In this document: piece by piece, positions 52,411 to 64,000 of the stretch
How positions within the stretch are numbered: position 1 is the first letter of the stretch
Layout of the letters: each line of letters begins with the position of its first letter
DNA from: Prionace glauca
Taxonomy: Eukaryota; Chordata; Chondrichthyes; Carcharhiniformes; Carcharhinidae
Reading direction: 5' to 3'
Assembly (NCBI GenBank): GCA_037974335.1
Contig: CM075760.1
Span: forward strand, 13,536,345 to 13,600,344
DNA length: 64,000 nucleotides
The notes under the pieces: model-generated
Database searches by the model: none
Told to the model about the DNA's origin: nothing
The model's input: only the letters and a program-made list of their open reading frames with translations
Position numbers and translations under genes: made by a program

Positions 52411-54335
52411 TTTTCCCCCTTTTTTTGGTGCCCCCTTTTTTTTTGCTGGCCCCCCCTTTTTTGGTGCACCCCCTTTTTTGATGGACCCCCTTTTTTTGCT
52501 GGCCCCCCTTTTTTGGGTGGCCCCCCCTTTTTAATGTGCCCCTTTTTTTGCTGGCCCCCCCTTTTTTGGTGCCCCCCTTTTTTGGTGCACCCCCTTTTTT
52601 GGTGGCCCCCCCTTTTTTTTGGTGGCCCCCTTTTTTTAAAGGCCCCCTTTTTTTTGGTGGCCCCCCTTTTGGCTTGCCCCCCCTTTTTTGGTGGCCCCCC
52701 CTTTTTAATGGCCCCCCCTTTTTTTGGTGGCCCCCCTTTTTAATGACCCCCCTTTTTTTGGTGGCCCCCCCCTTTTTTTGGTGGCCCCCCCTTTTTTTGG
52801 TGCCCCCCCCTTTTTTTGGTGGCCCCCCCTTTTTTTTGGTGGCCCCCTTTTTTTGGTGGCCCCCCTTTTTAATGACCCCCCTTTTTTTGGTGGCCCCCTT
52901 TTTTTAAAGGCCCCCTTTTTTTGGTGGCCCCCCTTTTGGCTGGCCCCCCCTTTTTTTTACAGGCCCCCCCTTTTTTGGTGGCCCCCCCCATTTTTTTGGT
53001 GGCCCCCCCTTTTGGCTGGCCCCCCTTTTTTTTACAGGCCCCCCTTTTTTGTTGGCCCCCCCCTTTTTTAACAGGCCCCCCTTTTTTGGTGCCCCCTTTT
53101 TTTAAAGGCCCCCTTTTGGCTTGCCCCCCCTTTTTTTACAGGCCCCCCTTTTTTGGTGGCCCCCCTTTTTTTGCTGGCCCCCCTTTTTAATGGCCCCCCT
53201 TTTTTTAATGGCCCCCCTTTTTTTTACAGGCCCCCCCTTTTTTTATGGCCCCCCTTTTTGCTGGCCCCCCCTTTTTTAATGCCCCCTTTTTTTACAGGCC
53301 CCCCCTTTTTTGGTGGCCCCCCTTTTTAATGGCCCCCCCTTTTTTTGGTGGCCCCCTTTTTTTACAGGCCCCCCCTTTTTTTTGGTGGCCCCCTTTTTTT
53401 ACAGGCCCCCCCTTTTTTGGTGGCCCCCCCTTTTTTTGGTGGCCCCCCCTTTTTTTATGGCCCCCCCTTTTTTTATGGCCCCCCTTTTTGCTGGCCCCCC
53501 TTTTTTAATGCCCCCCTTTTTTTTACAGGCCCCCCCTTTTTTTGGTGGCCCCTTTTTTGGTGGCCCCCTTTTTTTGGTGGCCCCCCTTTTTTGGTGGCCC
53601 CCCCCCTTTTTAATGGCCCCCCTTTTTTTGGTGGCCCCCCCTTTTTAATGGCCCCCCCTTTTTAATGGCCCCCCTTTTTAATGCCCCCCCCCTTTTTTTA
53701 ATGGCCCCCCTTTTTTTGGTGGCCCCCCCTTTTTTGGTGGCCCCCCCTTTTTTGGTGGCCCCCCCTTTTTTAATGCCCCCCTTTTTTTTACAGGCCCCCC
53801 CTTTTTTTGGTGGCCCCTTTTTTTGGTGGCCCCCCCTTTTTTGGTGGCCCCCCCCTTTTTTAATGCCCCCCTTTTTTTTACAGGCCCCCCCTTTTTTTGG
53901 TGGCCCCTTTTTTTGGTGGCCCCCCCCCTTTTTAATGGCCCCCCTTTTTTTGGTGGCCCCCCCCCTTTTTAATGGCCCCCCTTTTTAATGGCCCCCCCCT
54001 TTTTTTAATGGCCCCCCTTTTTTTTGGTGGCCCCCTTTTTAATGCCCCCCCCTTTTTTTTGGTGGCCCCCTTTTTTTACAGGCCCCCCTTTTTTGGTGGC
54101 CCCCCTTTTTTTACAGGCCCCCCCTTTTTGGTGGCCCCCCCTTTTTTAATGCCCCCCCCTTTTTTTACAGGCCCCCCCTTTTTAATGGCCCCCTCTTTTA
54201 ATGCTCCCCTTTTTAATGGCTCCCTTCACTGGCCCCCCCTTTTTAATGGCCCTTTTGGCTGGCCCCACCTTTTTACGGCCTTTTTTAATGGCCCCCCTTT
54301 ACTGGCCCCCCCCATTTGAGTGGCCCCCCTTTTTA
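52411..54335. repeat. Alternating C-tract/T-tract array (GGCCCCCCTTTTTTTGGTGG)
   Basis: About 1.9 kb of runs of C5-8 then T5-9, joined by GGTGG, TTAATGG, TTACAGG or GCTGG. All frames through it are artefacts. The opposite strand is a chain of G5-8 and A5-9 runs. Confidence 0.95.
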
Positions 54336-55022
54336 ATGCCCCACCTCTCTGGCCCCCTCCCGATCCTCTCTGCCCAATCTTCTCCCCACCCTGCTCAAAC
54401 ACACCCACCGCCACATCCCTCTGAGCTCCAACTCCCCGGTATCCCTCTGATCCCTCGATCTCTCCTAATTCCCTCAATTTCCTCCCCCCCCCAACATTCC
54501 TGTTTCTCCCGCCTGATTCCCTGTCCCTCTGCCTGATCTCCTTTAATCTGACTCTAAGCAACACCCCCCCTTCCCCTCAATCTCTCTCCCGACACCCACC
54601 GCCAATCTGACTCTGATCCCCCTGGATCTCCCAAGCTCCTGCCCCAATTCCTAAGCCCCCCTCCGTCTGCACCCCCCCAACTCTGACTCATCCCCTTCTG
54701 CTAACTCCCCCTCAGACTCTCTACAGTTTATTCCCCCCCCCGATGATTCTTCTAGAATCCCCCTGAATTGACCCCCCCACACTTGCGCATCCCTCTGCCC
54801 CTCCAATCCTGCTCCCTCTCCTATCCCACCCCCTCCAATCTGTCTGAGCCCCAAACTACATCTTTTAATTGCCCCACTTGTGAGTCACTGCCCCTCCCAG
54901 ATCCCTCCTGTATCCCTCAAACCCCCAGAAATCCCCCTCTAAGCCCCTTTTCCCAAATCCCTCTCGATTTTCCCCAATTCCCTCCCTCAGTCCCTGCTGC
55001 TGAATCTCTGAATCCCAAATTA
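54336..55022. other. C-rich unique stretch, no gene seen
   Basis: Pyrimidine-rich sequence with repeated CTGA/CCCC motifs, probably decayed repeat. Confidence 0.4.
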
Positions 55023-58000
55023 CTCAAAGACCCCCCACTAAACAGAGATTTTAAACTGTACCCTACACTAAACACAGATTTTAAACTGTACCCTACACTA
55101 AACAGAGATTTTAAACTGTACCCCCCACTAAACAGAGATTTTAAACTGTACCCTACACTAAACACAGATTTTAAACTGTACCCTACACTAAACACAGATT
55201 TTAAACTGTACCCTACACTAAACACAGATTTTATACTGTACCCTACACTAAAGAGGTTTTAAACTGTACCCTACACTAAAGAGGTTTTAAATTGTACCCT
55301 ACACTAAACAGAGGTTTCAAACTGTACCTTACACTAAACAGAGGTTTTAAACTGTACCCTATACTAAACACAGATTTTAAACTGTACCCTACACTAAACA
55401 GAGGTTTTAAACTGTACGCTACACTAAACACAGATTTTAAACTGTACCCTACACAAAACAGAGGTTTTAAACTGTACCCTACACTAAACAGAGGTTTTAA
55501 ACTGTACGCTACACTAAACACAGATTTTAAACTGTACCCTACACAAAACAGAGGTTTTAAACTGTATCCTACACTAAACAGAGGTTTTAAACGGTACCCT
55601 ACACTAAACAGGTTTTAAATTGTACCCTACACTAAACACAGATTTTAAACTGTACCCTACACTAAACAGAGGTTTTAAACTGTACCCTACACTAAACACA
55701 GATTTTAAACTGTACCCTACACTAAACAGAGATTTTAAACTGTACCCTACACTAAAGAGGTTTTAAATTGTACCCTACACTAAACAGGTTTTAAACTGTA
55801 CCTTACACTAAACAGAGGTTTTAAACTGTACCCTATACTAAACACAGATTTTAAACTGTTCCCTACACTAAACACAGATTTTAAACTGTACCCTACACTA
55901 AACACAGATTTTAACCTGTACCTTACACTAAACAGAGTTTTTAAACTGTACCCTTCACTAAACAGAGGTTTTAAACTGTACCTTACACGAAACAGGTTTT
56001 GAACTGTACACTACACTAAAGAGGTTTTAAATTGTCCCCTATACTAAACAGATTTTAAACTGTACCCTACACTAAACAGAGGTTTTAAACTGTACGCTAC
56101 ACTAAACAGAGATTTTAAACTGTATCCTACACTAAACAGAGGTTTTAAACTGTACCCTACACTAAACAGATTTTAAACTGTACCCTACACTAAACACAGA
56201 TTTTAAACTGTACCCTACACTAAACAGAGGTTTTAAACTGTACCCTACACTAAACAGAGGTTTTAAACTGTACCCTACACTAAACAGAGGTTTTAAACTG
56301 TACCCTACACTAAACAGAGCTTTTAAACTGTACCCTACACTAAACAGAGATTTTAAACTGTACCCTACACTAAACACAGATTTTAAACTGTACCCTAAAC
56401 TAAACACAGATTTTAAACTGTACCCTACACTAAACACAGATTTTAAACTGTACCCTACACTAAACACAGATTTTAAACTGTACCCTACACTAAACAGAGA
56501 TTTTAAACTGTACCCTACACTAAACACAGATTTTATACAGTACCCTACACTAAAGAGGTTTTAAACTGTACCCTACACTAAACACAGATTTTAAACTGTA
56601 CCCTACACTAAACACAGATTTTATACTGTACCCTACACTAAAGAGGTTTTAAACTGTACCCTACACTAAACACAGATTTTAAACTGTACCCTACACTAAA
56701 CACAGATTTTATACTGTACCCCCCACTAAACAGAGGTTTCAAACTGTACCTTACACTAAACAGAGATTTTAAACTGTACCCTACACTAAACACAGATTTT
56801 ATACTGTACCCCCCACTAAACAGAGGTTTCAAACTGTACCTTACACTAAACAGAGATTTTAAACTGTACCCTATACTAAACACAGATTTTAAACTGTACC
56901 CTACACTAAACAGAGGTTTTAAACTGTACGCTACACTAAACACAGATTTTAAACTGTACCCTACACTAAACAGAGATTTTAAACTGTACCCTACACTAAA
57001 GAGGTTTTAAATTGTACCCTACACTAAACAGGTTTTAAACTGTACCTTACACTAAACAGAGGTTTTAAACTGTACCCTATACTAAACACAGATTTTAAAC
57101 TGTTCCCTACACTAAACACAGATTTTAAACTGTACCCTACACTAAACACAGATTTTAACCTGTACCTTACACTAAACAGAGTTTTTAAACTGTACCCTTC
57201 ACTAAACAGAGGTTTTAAACTGTACCTTACACGAAACAGGTTTTGAACTGTACACTACACTAAAGAGGTTTTAAATTGTCCCCTATACTAAACAGATTTT
57301 AAACTGTACCCTACACTAAACAGAGGTTTTAAACTGTACGCTACACTAAACAGAGATTTTAAACTGTATCCTACACTAAACAGAGGTTTTAAACTGTACC
57401 CTACACTAAACAGATTTTAAACTGTACCCTACACTAAACACAGATTTTAAACTGTACCCTACACTAAACAGAGGTTTTAAACTGTACCCTACACTAAACA
57501 GAGGTTTTAAACTGTACCCTACACTAAACAGAGGTTTTAAACTGTACCCTACACTAAACAGAGCTTTTAAACTGTACCCTACACTAAACAGAGATTTTAA
57601 ACTGTACCCTACACTAAACACAGATTTTAAACTGTACCCTAAACTAAACACAGATTTTAAACTGTACCCTACACTAAACACAGATTTTAAACTGTACCCT
57701 ACACTAAACACAGATTTTAAACTGTACCCTACACTAAACAGAGATTTTAAACTGTACCCTACACTAAACAGATTTTAAACTGTACCCTACACTAAACACA
57801 GATTTTAAACTGTACCCTACACTAAACAGAGGTTTTAAACTGTACCCTACACTAAACAGAGGTTTTAAACTGTACCCTACACTAAACAGAGGTTTTAAAC
57901 TGTACGCTACACTAAACACAGATTTTAAACTGTACCCTACACTAAACAGAGATTTTAAACTGTATCCTACACTAAACAGAGGTTTTAAACTGTACCCTAC

Positions 58001-59356
58001 ACTAAACAGAGGTTTTAAACTGTATCCTACACTAAACAGAGGTTTTAAACTGTACCCTACACTAAACAGATTTTAAACTGTACCCTACACTAAACACAGA
58101 TTTTAAACTGTACCCTACACTAAACAGAGGTTTTAAACTGTACCCTACACTAAACAGAGGTTTTAAACTGTACCCTACACTAAACAGGTTTTAAACTGTA
58201 CCCTACACTAAATAGAGATTTTAAACTGTACCCTACACTAAACACAGATTTTAAACTGTACCCTAAACTAAACACAGATTTTAAACTGTACCCTAAACTA
58301 AACACAGATTTTAAACTGTACCCTACACTAAACACAGATTTTAAACTGTACCCTACACTAAACACAGATTTTAAACTGTACCCTACACTAAACAGAGATT
58401 TTAAACTGTACCCTACACTAAACAGAGATTTTAAACTGTACCCTACACTAAACACAGATTTTAACCTGTACCTTACACTAAACAGAGTTTTTAAACTGTA
58501 CCCTATACTAAACACAGATTTTAAACTGTACCCTACACTAAAGAGGTTTTAAATTGTACCCTACACTAAACACAGATTTTAAACTGTACCCTACACTAAA
58601 CAGAGGTTTTAAACTGTCGCTACACTAAACACAGATTTTAAACTGTACCCTACACTAAACAGAGATTTTAAACTGTATCCTACACTAAACAGAGGTTTTA
58701 AACTGTACCCTACACTAAACAGAGGTTTTAAACTGTATCCTACACTAAACAGAGGTTTTAAACTGTACCCTACACTAAACAGATTTTAAACTGTACCCTA
58801 CACTAAACACAGATTTTAAACTGTACCCTACACTAAACAGAGGTTTTAAACTGTACCCTACACTAAACAGAGGTTTTAAACTGTACCCTACACTAAACAG
58901 AGGTTTTAAACTGTACCCTACACTAAACAGGTTTTAAACTGTACCCTACACTAAATAGAGATTTTAAACTGTACCCTACACTAAACACAGATTTTAAACT
59001 GTACCCTAAACTAAACACAGATTTTAAACTGTACCCTAAACTAAACACAGATTTTAAACTACCCTACACTAAACACAGATTTTAAACTGTACCCTACACT
59101 AAACACAGATTTTAAACTGTACCCTAAACTAAACACTGATTTTAAACTGTACCCTACACTAAACACAGATTTTAAACTGTACCCTAAACTAAACACAGAT
59201 TTTAAACTGTACCCTACACTAAACACAGATTTTAAACTGTACCCTAAACTAAACACAGATTTTAAACTGTACCCTAAACTAAACACAGATTTTAAACTGT
59301 ACCCTACACTAAACAGAGGTTTTAAACTGTACCCTACACTAAACACAGATTTTAAA
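55023..59356. repeat. 30-bp minisatellite, about 144 copies, with higher-order structure
   Basis: The unit is ACACTAAACACAGATTTTAA then ACTGTACCCT. Variants are CAGAGGTTTT, CAGAGATTTT, and short forms lacking AACAC or CAGA. Private variants recur at fixed offsets: 1244 bp (TGTTCCCTAC at 55857 and 57101; GAACTGTACACT at 56001 and 57245) and 743 bp (AATAGAG at 58211 and 58954). Confidence 0.97.
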
Positions 59357-60008
59357 CATCCGTCTCAGCACCCAATCCCTCCACGTTCCCTCTCCTGCCC
59401 TCGCCCTGGTAAATTTCCGCTCCCTCCCTGTGAACAGCCCCTAGACTGACAGAACCCCCCTTTCTAATTACTGACCCCCCCCCTCCCCAATCAATCCCCC
59501 TCCACTCCCCCCTATAAACAGCTCCTGGTCCTGTTGGATGTGGAATCTGCCCATTTTAAACATTAACCTTCAAATGACTAATTCCCCTGATACTGAGCAG
59601 CCTGTCTTATAATATCCCCGCACTCCCCTCCCCATCCTGTACAACACACCCCATGTCTGATTCTGCCCCCACCCCCTCCTCCATTGCCCCCTTTCTCTAA
59701 TAACCCCTGACTCTGGACAGCCTGTGTTATAATATTCCCCCATCCTGTACAACAGCCTCCACTCCCCCAACCAGCCCCTTCCCTCTCAGTCTAATAACCT
59801 CTGGCTCTGGACAAGTCCCTGTGTTACACACTCTTCCCCCTTTCAACATTCTCTGTCCCCCGTCCGCTGTGTCCCTGAGCCTTCGCTGCTGGTGAACAGC
59901 AAACCCCTGATCTGGCCTGTCCCCCACAAGAGAGCAGAGACAGACAGAGATAAGAGACAGACTTCCAGGTGGAGATAGAGAGAATGCTGCTGTAATTCAG
60001 ACAGAGAG
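59357..60008. other. Unique pyrimidine-rich stretch, no gene seen
   Basis: Two related blocks, at about 59580-59635 and 59700-59755 (GACTCTGGACAGCCTGTGTTA-like), suggest an old local duplication. Confidence 0.4.
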
Positions 60009-60440
60009 ATTCACAGAGAGGGGAGCAGATAGAGGTACAGAGACAGATATAGAGATTGAGTTGGAGAGGGTGCTGCTGTAATTCAGACAGAATGATTCAC
60101 AGAGATGGGAGCAGATACAGGTACAGAGACAGATATAGAGATTGAGTTAGAGAGGGTGCTGCTGTAATTCAGACAGAATGATTCACAGAGAGGGGAGCAG
60201 ATAGAGGTACAGAGACAGATATAGAGATTGAGTTGGAGAGGGTGCTGCTGTAATTCAGACAGAATGATTCACAGAGAGGGGAGCAGATAGAGGTACAGAG
60301 ACAGATATAGAGATTGAGTTGGAGAGGGTGCTGCTGTAATTCAGACAGAATGATTCACAGAGAGGGGAGCAGATAGAGGTACAGAGACAGATATAGAGAT
60401 TGAGTTGGAGAGGGTGCTGCTGTAATTCAGACAGAGATTC
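60009..60440. repeat. 86-bp tandem repeat, about five copies
   Basis: The unit begins ATTCACAGAGAGGGGAGCAG and includes TTGAGTTGGAGAGGGTGCTG. Copies are nearly identical; the last is shortened. Confidence 0.9.
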
Positions 60441-61300
60441 ACAGAGGGGAGCAGAGAGAGAGAGATAAGAGACAGGATATTACTTTTAATTCAGATAGAC
60501 TGTGTCAGGGGAAAGCAGACAGGTGGGGAAGCAGGGAGATATAGAAAGAGGAAAGCAGACAGTTACAGAGAAGCACAGTTCAGATTAAAGTTTTATTTAT
60601 TAATCACAAGTTGACTTACATTAACACTGCAATGAAGTTACTGTGAAAAGCTATGGAGAGAAAGAGAGAGAGAAAGCTGTACTTCAGACAGAATGACTCA
60701 GAGAGGAGCACATAGAGGGGAAATAGGGAGAAGGATGCAGATAGCTAGAGAGATAAGAGACAGAGAAGCAGAGTTCAAACATCATTTATTAGTAAATAAG
60801 TCGGTTTACATTAACACTGCAATGTAGTTACTGTGAAAATATATCGAGATGGTAGGCAGAATGCTGCTGTAATTTGGACAGAATGATTCACAGAGGGGAG
60901 CAGAGAGAGAGAGAGAGAGACAAAGGGGAGCAGAGATAGAGAGAGGAGGCTGCTGTGATTGAGAAAATGATCCAGAGGGAGAGATGTGCAGAGAGGCTGA
61001 AATACAAAGTGAGGTGTGCAGATAAATAGAATGGGGGGGGGGGGGGGGCTTTGACAAGACAGAGTGACAAAGTTTCAGCGAGAGAGTGAAAGATAGAGAG
61101 AATGAGAGAAAAAGGGAAAGATGCTGCCATTGTGTGAGGCTGAGGGATAGAGGATGTGGAGAGACAGGGATTGGAAAGATGTGGAGAAACAGTTCTGAGG
61201 ATGGGGCAGTTACACAGACACAGCTTCAGGGAGAGGGATTGGAATCTGTGGGATGACATTGGAGCAGGGATCACTCGGAATACCCCCGCCCCCTCCCCCT
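60441..61300. other. Purine-rich stretch with two short interspersed repeats
   Basis: Related to the 86-bp unit in places (GCTGCTGTAATT). 60583-60655 and 60775-60845 hold copies of the TTTACATTAACACTGCAATG repeat, both followed by more AGAGAG sequence. A G run is at 61,034-61,048. Confidence 0.5.
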
Positions 61301-62880
61301 GACACACAGATCACTAACCCTCAGTGTGAAAGCCCCACCAGTCTATCTGTGTATAAAAATGAATGACAAAGACACGGGGATTTTTATTAATATTTATCTC
61401 TCTGGTTATAGCTCTTGTCCGAGGATTCCTCACAGCAAAACTACTCGCTCTCTGCATCGTCAAACTTTCCGGAAGAATTCTCCTTGGAAGAGAGCAAGAG
61501 GAAATAAAGTGACGCAAAACAAATAATTATGACACAAAACAAATAAATAACTATAATGATTAAACACAAAACAAAAAAAAGCTGATTGTAAACAATAAAA
61601 GGCACAGCAAGATCCCAGGACTTGCTCAAATTCACAATCTCACTCAGGGGTGGTAGGGGGAACATTCATTTTCACGTCCCCATTATTAAACCCTGACATT
61701 CTTCAAATGAAATGAACTTCCAAACGCCTGGTGACTGTCCCGATATTTAATTTATTAAAAAACATCAGAGCATTCTGGGGAGGGGATTTACTCCACAGAC
61801 AGGCCAGTGAATTAACACAGGATCCCCCAATGAAGCTCCCACTTCTATCAGTCACCTCTCCTCCACTGCCCCCTCCTCTGTTTCTCCCTCTCTGTCTCTT
61901 ACACACTCCCCCCAGATCTATACCTGTCTCCCTGCCTCTCTCACTCTCTTCCTCTCTCTCTCTCTCTCCCTGTCTAATATTCTGAAGTTGTATATATAAA
62001 GATCAAAGTGTGGTGTTTTACAAATGTAAATATTGAAAAGATGCTTTAAAAAAACAACCCAAAATAACTCATTCAGCATTGAGTCTTTCCAAAGCCTGTG
62101 TCTTTGGGATTTTAAACTGCAGAAGACAACTTTATAACATCTGTGTCCAAAACAGCAGCATCCAGAATCCCAGCAGCAAAACAGGCTTTCAATTAGACCA
62201 ATGATTTTAAAACAAGCTCTCAAACACACACACACACACACAACCAATAGACAGTTTCATTTTACAGATATTTCATTTACTCTCTGCCACCCACCAAAGG
62301 GTTAACCTGTTTGTGAATAATTACAAAGCCGGGATATTTTAACCCCAGGGTTCCCCAGAGGGAAACATCACCCCGACATAGTAACAATATTTATAATTCC
62401 AAAATCACACCCCCCCCTCCTCCCTTAATCAGTGAATGTATGATTCACAGTGCAATGAAGACCATTCTGCACAGCAAGATCCCACTGTCAGTCCCACAAT
62501 GGAGAAAGCCCTCCCCCGACTCTATCTCTTTCCCCTGCCCCTCCTGAGACCCTCACACCCTCCCCACTCCCTCTCTGTTTAGCTCTCCCTCCATTTCTCG
62601 ACCTCCTGCCCCTCCCCAACCCTTCTCTCTCCCCTCAATCTTTCCTGTTTAAAGACCCCGCTCAGGGTCCCAGTGTGAGGAATAGGGAGCCAGACCCACC
62701 TGTGTACACAGCAAGATCCCACACATACACACACAACCTGGTGAGGGGCGGATTAAATAAACGTTGTGGGTGAGGACTGCAGGATGGTGTGTGGGGAATG
62801 GGATCCACACCTCCCTCCCTCTCTCTCCCTAAATTAAACTGACAACAATTCACACTGGGGTTTTCTGTCACATTTTATTG
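61301..62880. other. Intergenic sequence, no gene supported
   Basis: It contains four blocks of unremarkable sequence, a (CA)n run at 62,224-62,242 and three copies of CACAGCAAGATCCCA (61603, 62470, 62707). Confidence 0.4.
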
Positions 62881-63039
62881 AGAGATGGAATATAGATGGG
62901 AATGTGTGTGGGGAGAGGGGAGGGGGTGCAGGGATTGGGAAGAACACTGGAGAGACAGAGACAGGGAAATTCTCTACCACCCCCCCCGCCCCCCAAATAG
63001 AAATTCCTGGGAAAACAGAGAGAGGGAAAAGAATCTGGA

Positions 63040-63190
63040 GTCAGACAGCACAGAAACAGGCCCTTCGGCCCACCAGCTCAATGCTGGCCCATCCAATCCC
63101 AATCTACACTCCTCCCCATTCCCCAGCACTTGCTCCGTAGCCTACGATGCCTCGGAGATTAAAGTGCTGGAATTTACCCAACCCCCTTTC
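63040..63190 (-). mobile_element. Short CR1-type LINE fragment (antisense)
   Basis: CACAGAAACAGGCCCTTCGG followed by CCCACCAGCTC is the antisense signature of these LINEs. Confidence 0.5.
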
Positions 63191-63520
63191 CAGCTTTTAC
63201 CTTGAACCCCACTCTGCAGTCCCTGAGCCAGATCTCGTTTCAAAATAAAACGTGTGGTCGCTGTCACAGTGCGGGGCAAAGGTTACAGACCCAGTGTGTG
63301 CACAGCAAGATCCCACAGCAGCAGCAATGTGAACCTGAATCAGATGGGACACATTTCCCCCCCCCCACACAACCCCCAACCCTCTTGCCTGCTGTGAACC
63401 CCCACCCCGCTCACTACCCTGTGTGTGTGTGTGTGTCTGCATCATCCCAAATCTCCACAAAGGCTGGAAATCCCTCTTAAAACTAAACCAAACACCTTTT
63501 AAAACAAAATCCCTGTGCTG

Positions 63521-63825
63521 CACAGCAAGATCCCATAGGTGCAGTCAGCTGTGTTGAGTTTTTTTTAATTTGGGAAATGTTTATACAGTGAGAGGGGCTG
63601 AGACATTGAAATCACCCCCACCCCCGGACCCTCAGAATTAAACTGGAGCCCCTGTCCCTGCAGTGCACAGCAAGATCCCACAGTCAGCTGTGTCGAATGT
63701 CATTTGAATCCAGGAAAGATTTATACAGAGAAAGAGAGAGTGAGGCAGAGAGGGGCTGGGACAGTAAAATCCAATCCCCCAACCTCCCTGGGACACTCAG
63801 AATTAAACTGGACCCCTGTCCCTCA
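63521..63825. repeat. Two diverged tandem units of about 145-160 bp
   Basis: Both begin CACAGCAAGATCCCA(T/C)A, then GTCAGCTGTGT(T/C)GA, ATTTATACAG-like, GAGAGGGGCTG(A/G)GACA, and CTCAGAATTAAACTGGA. Copy 1 starts at 63521 and copy 2 at 63666. Confidence 0.75.
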
Positions 63826-64000
63826 CTGATGCCCCCCTCCCTCTAACAGCCTGTGTCTCTCCCCCTGCATCTAACCCACACCTACAGCTGTTTCCACCCC
63901 TCCCTCTGTCCGTCTCTGTCTCCATCTGTTTCTGCTACAGACGAGACAGGGAGAGAGAGAGAGAGACAGAGAGAGAAAATACAGACGGAGAGAGAGACAG

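Noticed and set aside
49563-54000. Serine/leucine-, arginine/glutamate- and proline/phenylalanine-rich frames of up to 360 codons
   Set aside because: They are direct translations of CT, TTTATTTCTC and C/T-tract satellites, with no domain, start context or splice signals.
55023-59356. Repeated FSVGYSLKS(V/L) frames on the minus strand
   Set aside because: They are produced by the 30-bp minisatellite and are interrupted wherever a unit has a length variant.
61441-61665. Minus-strand 74-codon frame with a long hydrophobic run and an acidic end (FDDAESE)
   Set aside because: It looked like a membrane anchor exon, but the hydrophobic part comes from A/T-rich sequence, no splice acceptor in frame was found, and it contains one of the recurrent 15-mers.
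63263-63295. CACAGTG with a 12-bp spacer and TACAGACCC, like a recombination signal
   Set aside because: The heptamer is perfect but the nonamer matches poorly and no V, D or J coding end adjoins it.

Overview
This is vertebrate nuclear DNA, almost certainly from a cartilaginous fish, most likely a shark. The evidence is a four-domain shark-type IgM heavy-chain constant region with intact splice sites, many CR1-type LINE 3' ends ending in (ATGTTCTA)n-like tails, a tRNA-derived SINE, Penelope-like retroelement pieces of the kind abundant in shark genomes, and very long simple and minisatellite arrays. Nothing points to a prokaryote or organelle. Coordinates were worked out by eye, so repeat limits are approximate. 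Exon limits of the IgM gene were checked base by base.

Layout. Positions 1-1080 are LINE fragments. From about 1.1 to 10.0 kb lie two divergent C2H2 zinc-finger genes: a 23-finger gene on the minus strand (exon 2 at 1984-4522, exon 1 ending at 6550) and a 20-finger gene on the plus strand (exon 1 ending at 7274, exon 2 at 7992-10025). They share a GC-rich promoter that is itself an inverted duplication centred near 6903, so the pair arose by head-to-head duplication. The minus gene's intron carries an 18-copy 55-bp minisatellite whose unit exists as one copy in the plus gene's intron.

From 11.2 to 23.9 kb lies a tandem partial copy of the plus gene (no promoter, no exon 1). Its finger exon has grown to about 122 nearly identical 84-bp units. 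It is broken by frame changes and by nonsense codons that have themselves been amplified. A Penelope-like element with two 602-bp inverted arms sits inside the array. From 23.9 to 32 kb there are nested LINE copies, an inverted repeat around a TG microsatellite, a second CpG-rich promoter-like region (29.4-30.0 kb) with no gene assigned, and more LINEs.

From 31.9 to 39.8 kb, on the minus strand, is the IgM heavy-chain constant gene: CH1, CH2, CH3, CH4 with the secretory tail, then TM1 and TM2 3.8 kb downstream, with poly(A) signals for both forms. The cryptic donor in CH4 and the TM1 acceptor are in matching phase, so secreted and membrane IgM can both be made by the usual alternative processing. 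No V, D or J segment was found in the 24 kb upstream of CH1 that the window contains. That stretch is mainly repeats: a G-rich (coding strand) 20-bp array at 40.8-41.5 kb, GTGAGTGAG repeats to 43.4 kb, an AT-rich stretch at 45.2-49.4 kb, and a 10-kb chain of unrelated minisatellites at 49.4-59.4 kb. The last 4.6 kb hold small tandem repeats and a 15-mer that recurs six times. The zinc-finger genes and the IgM gene have no evident functional link.
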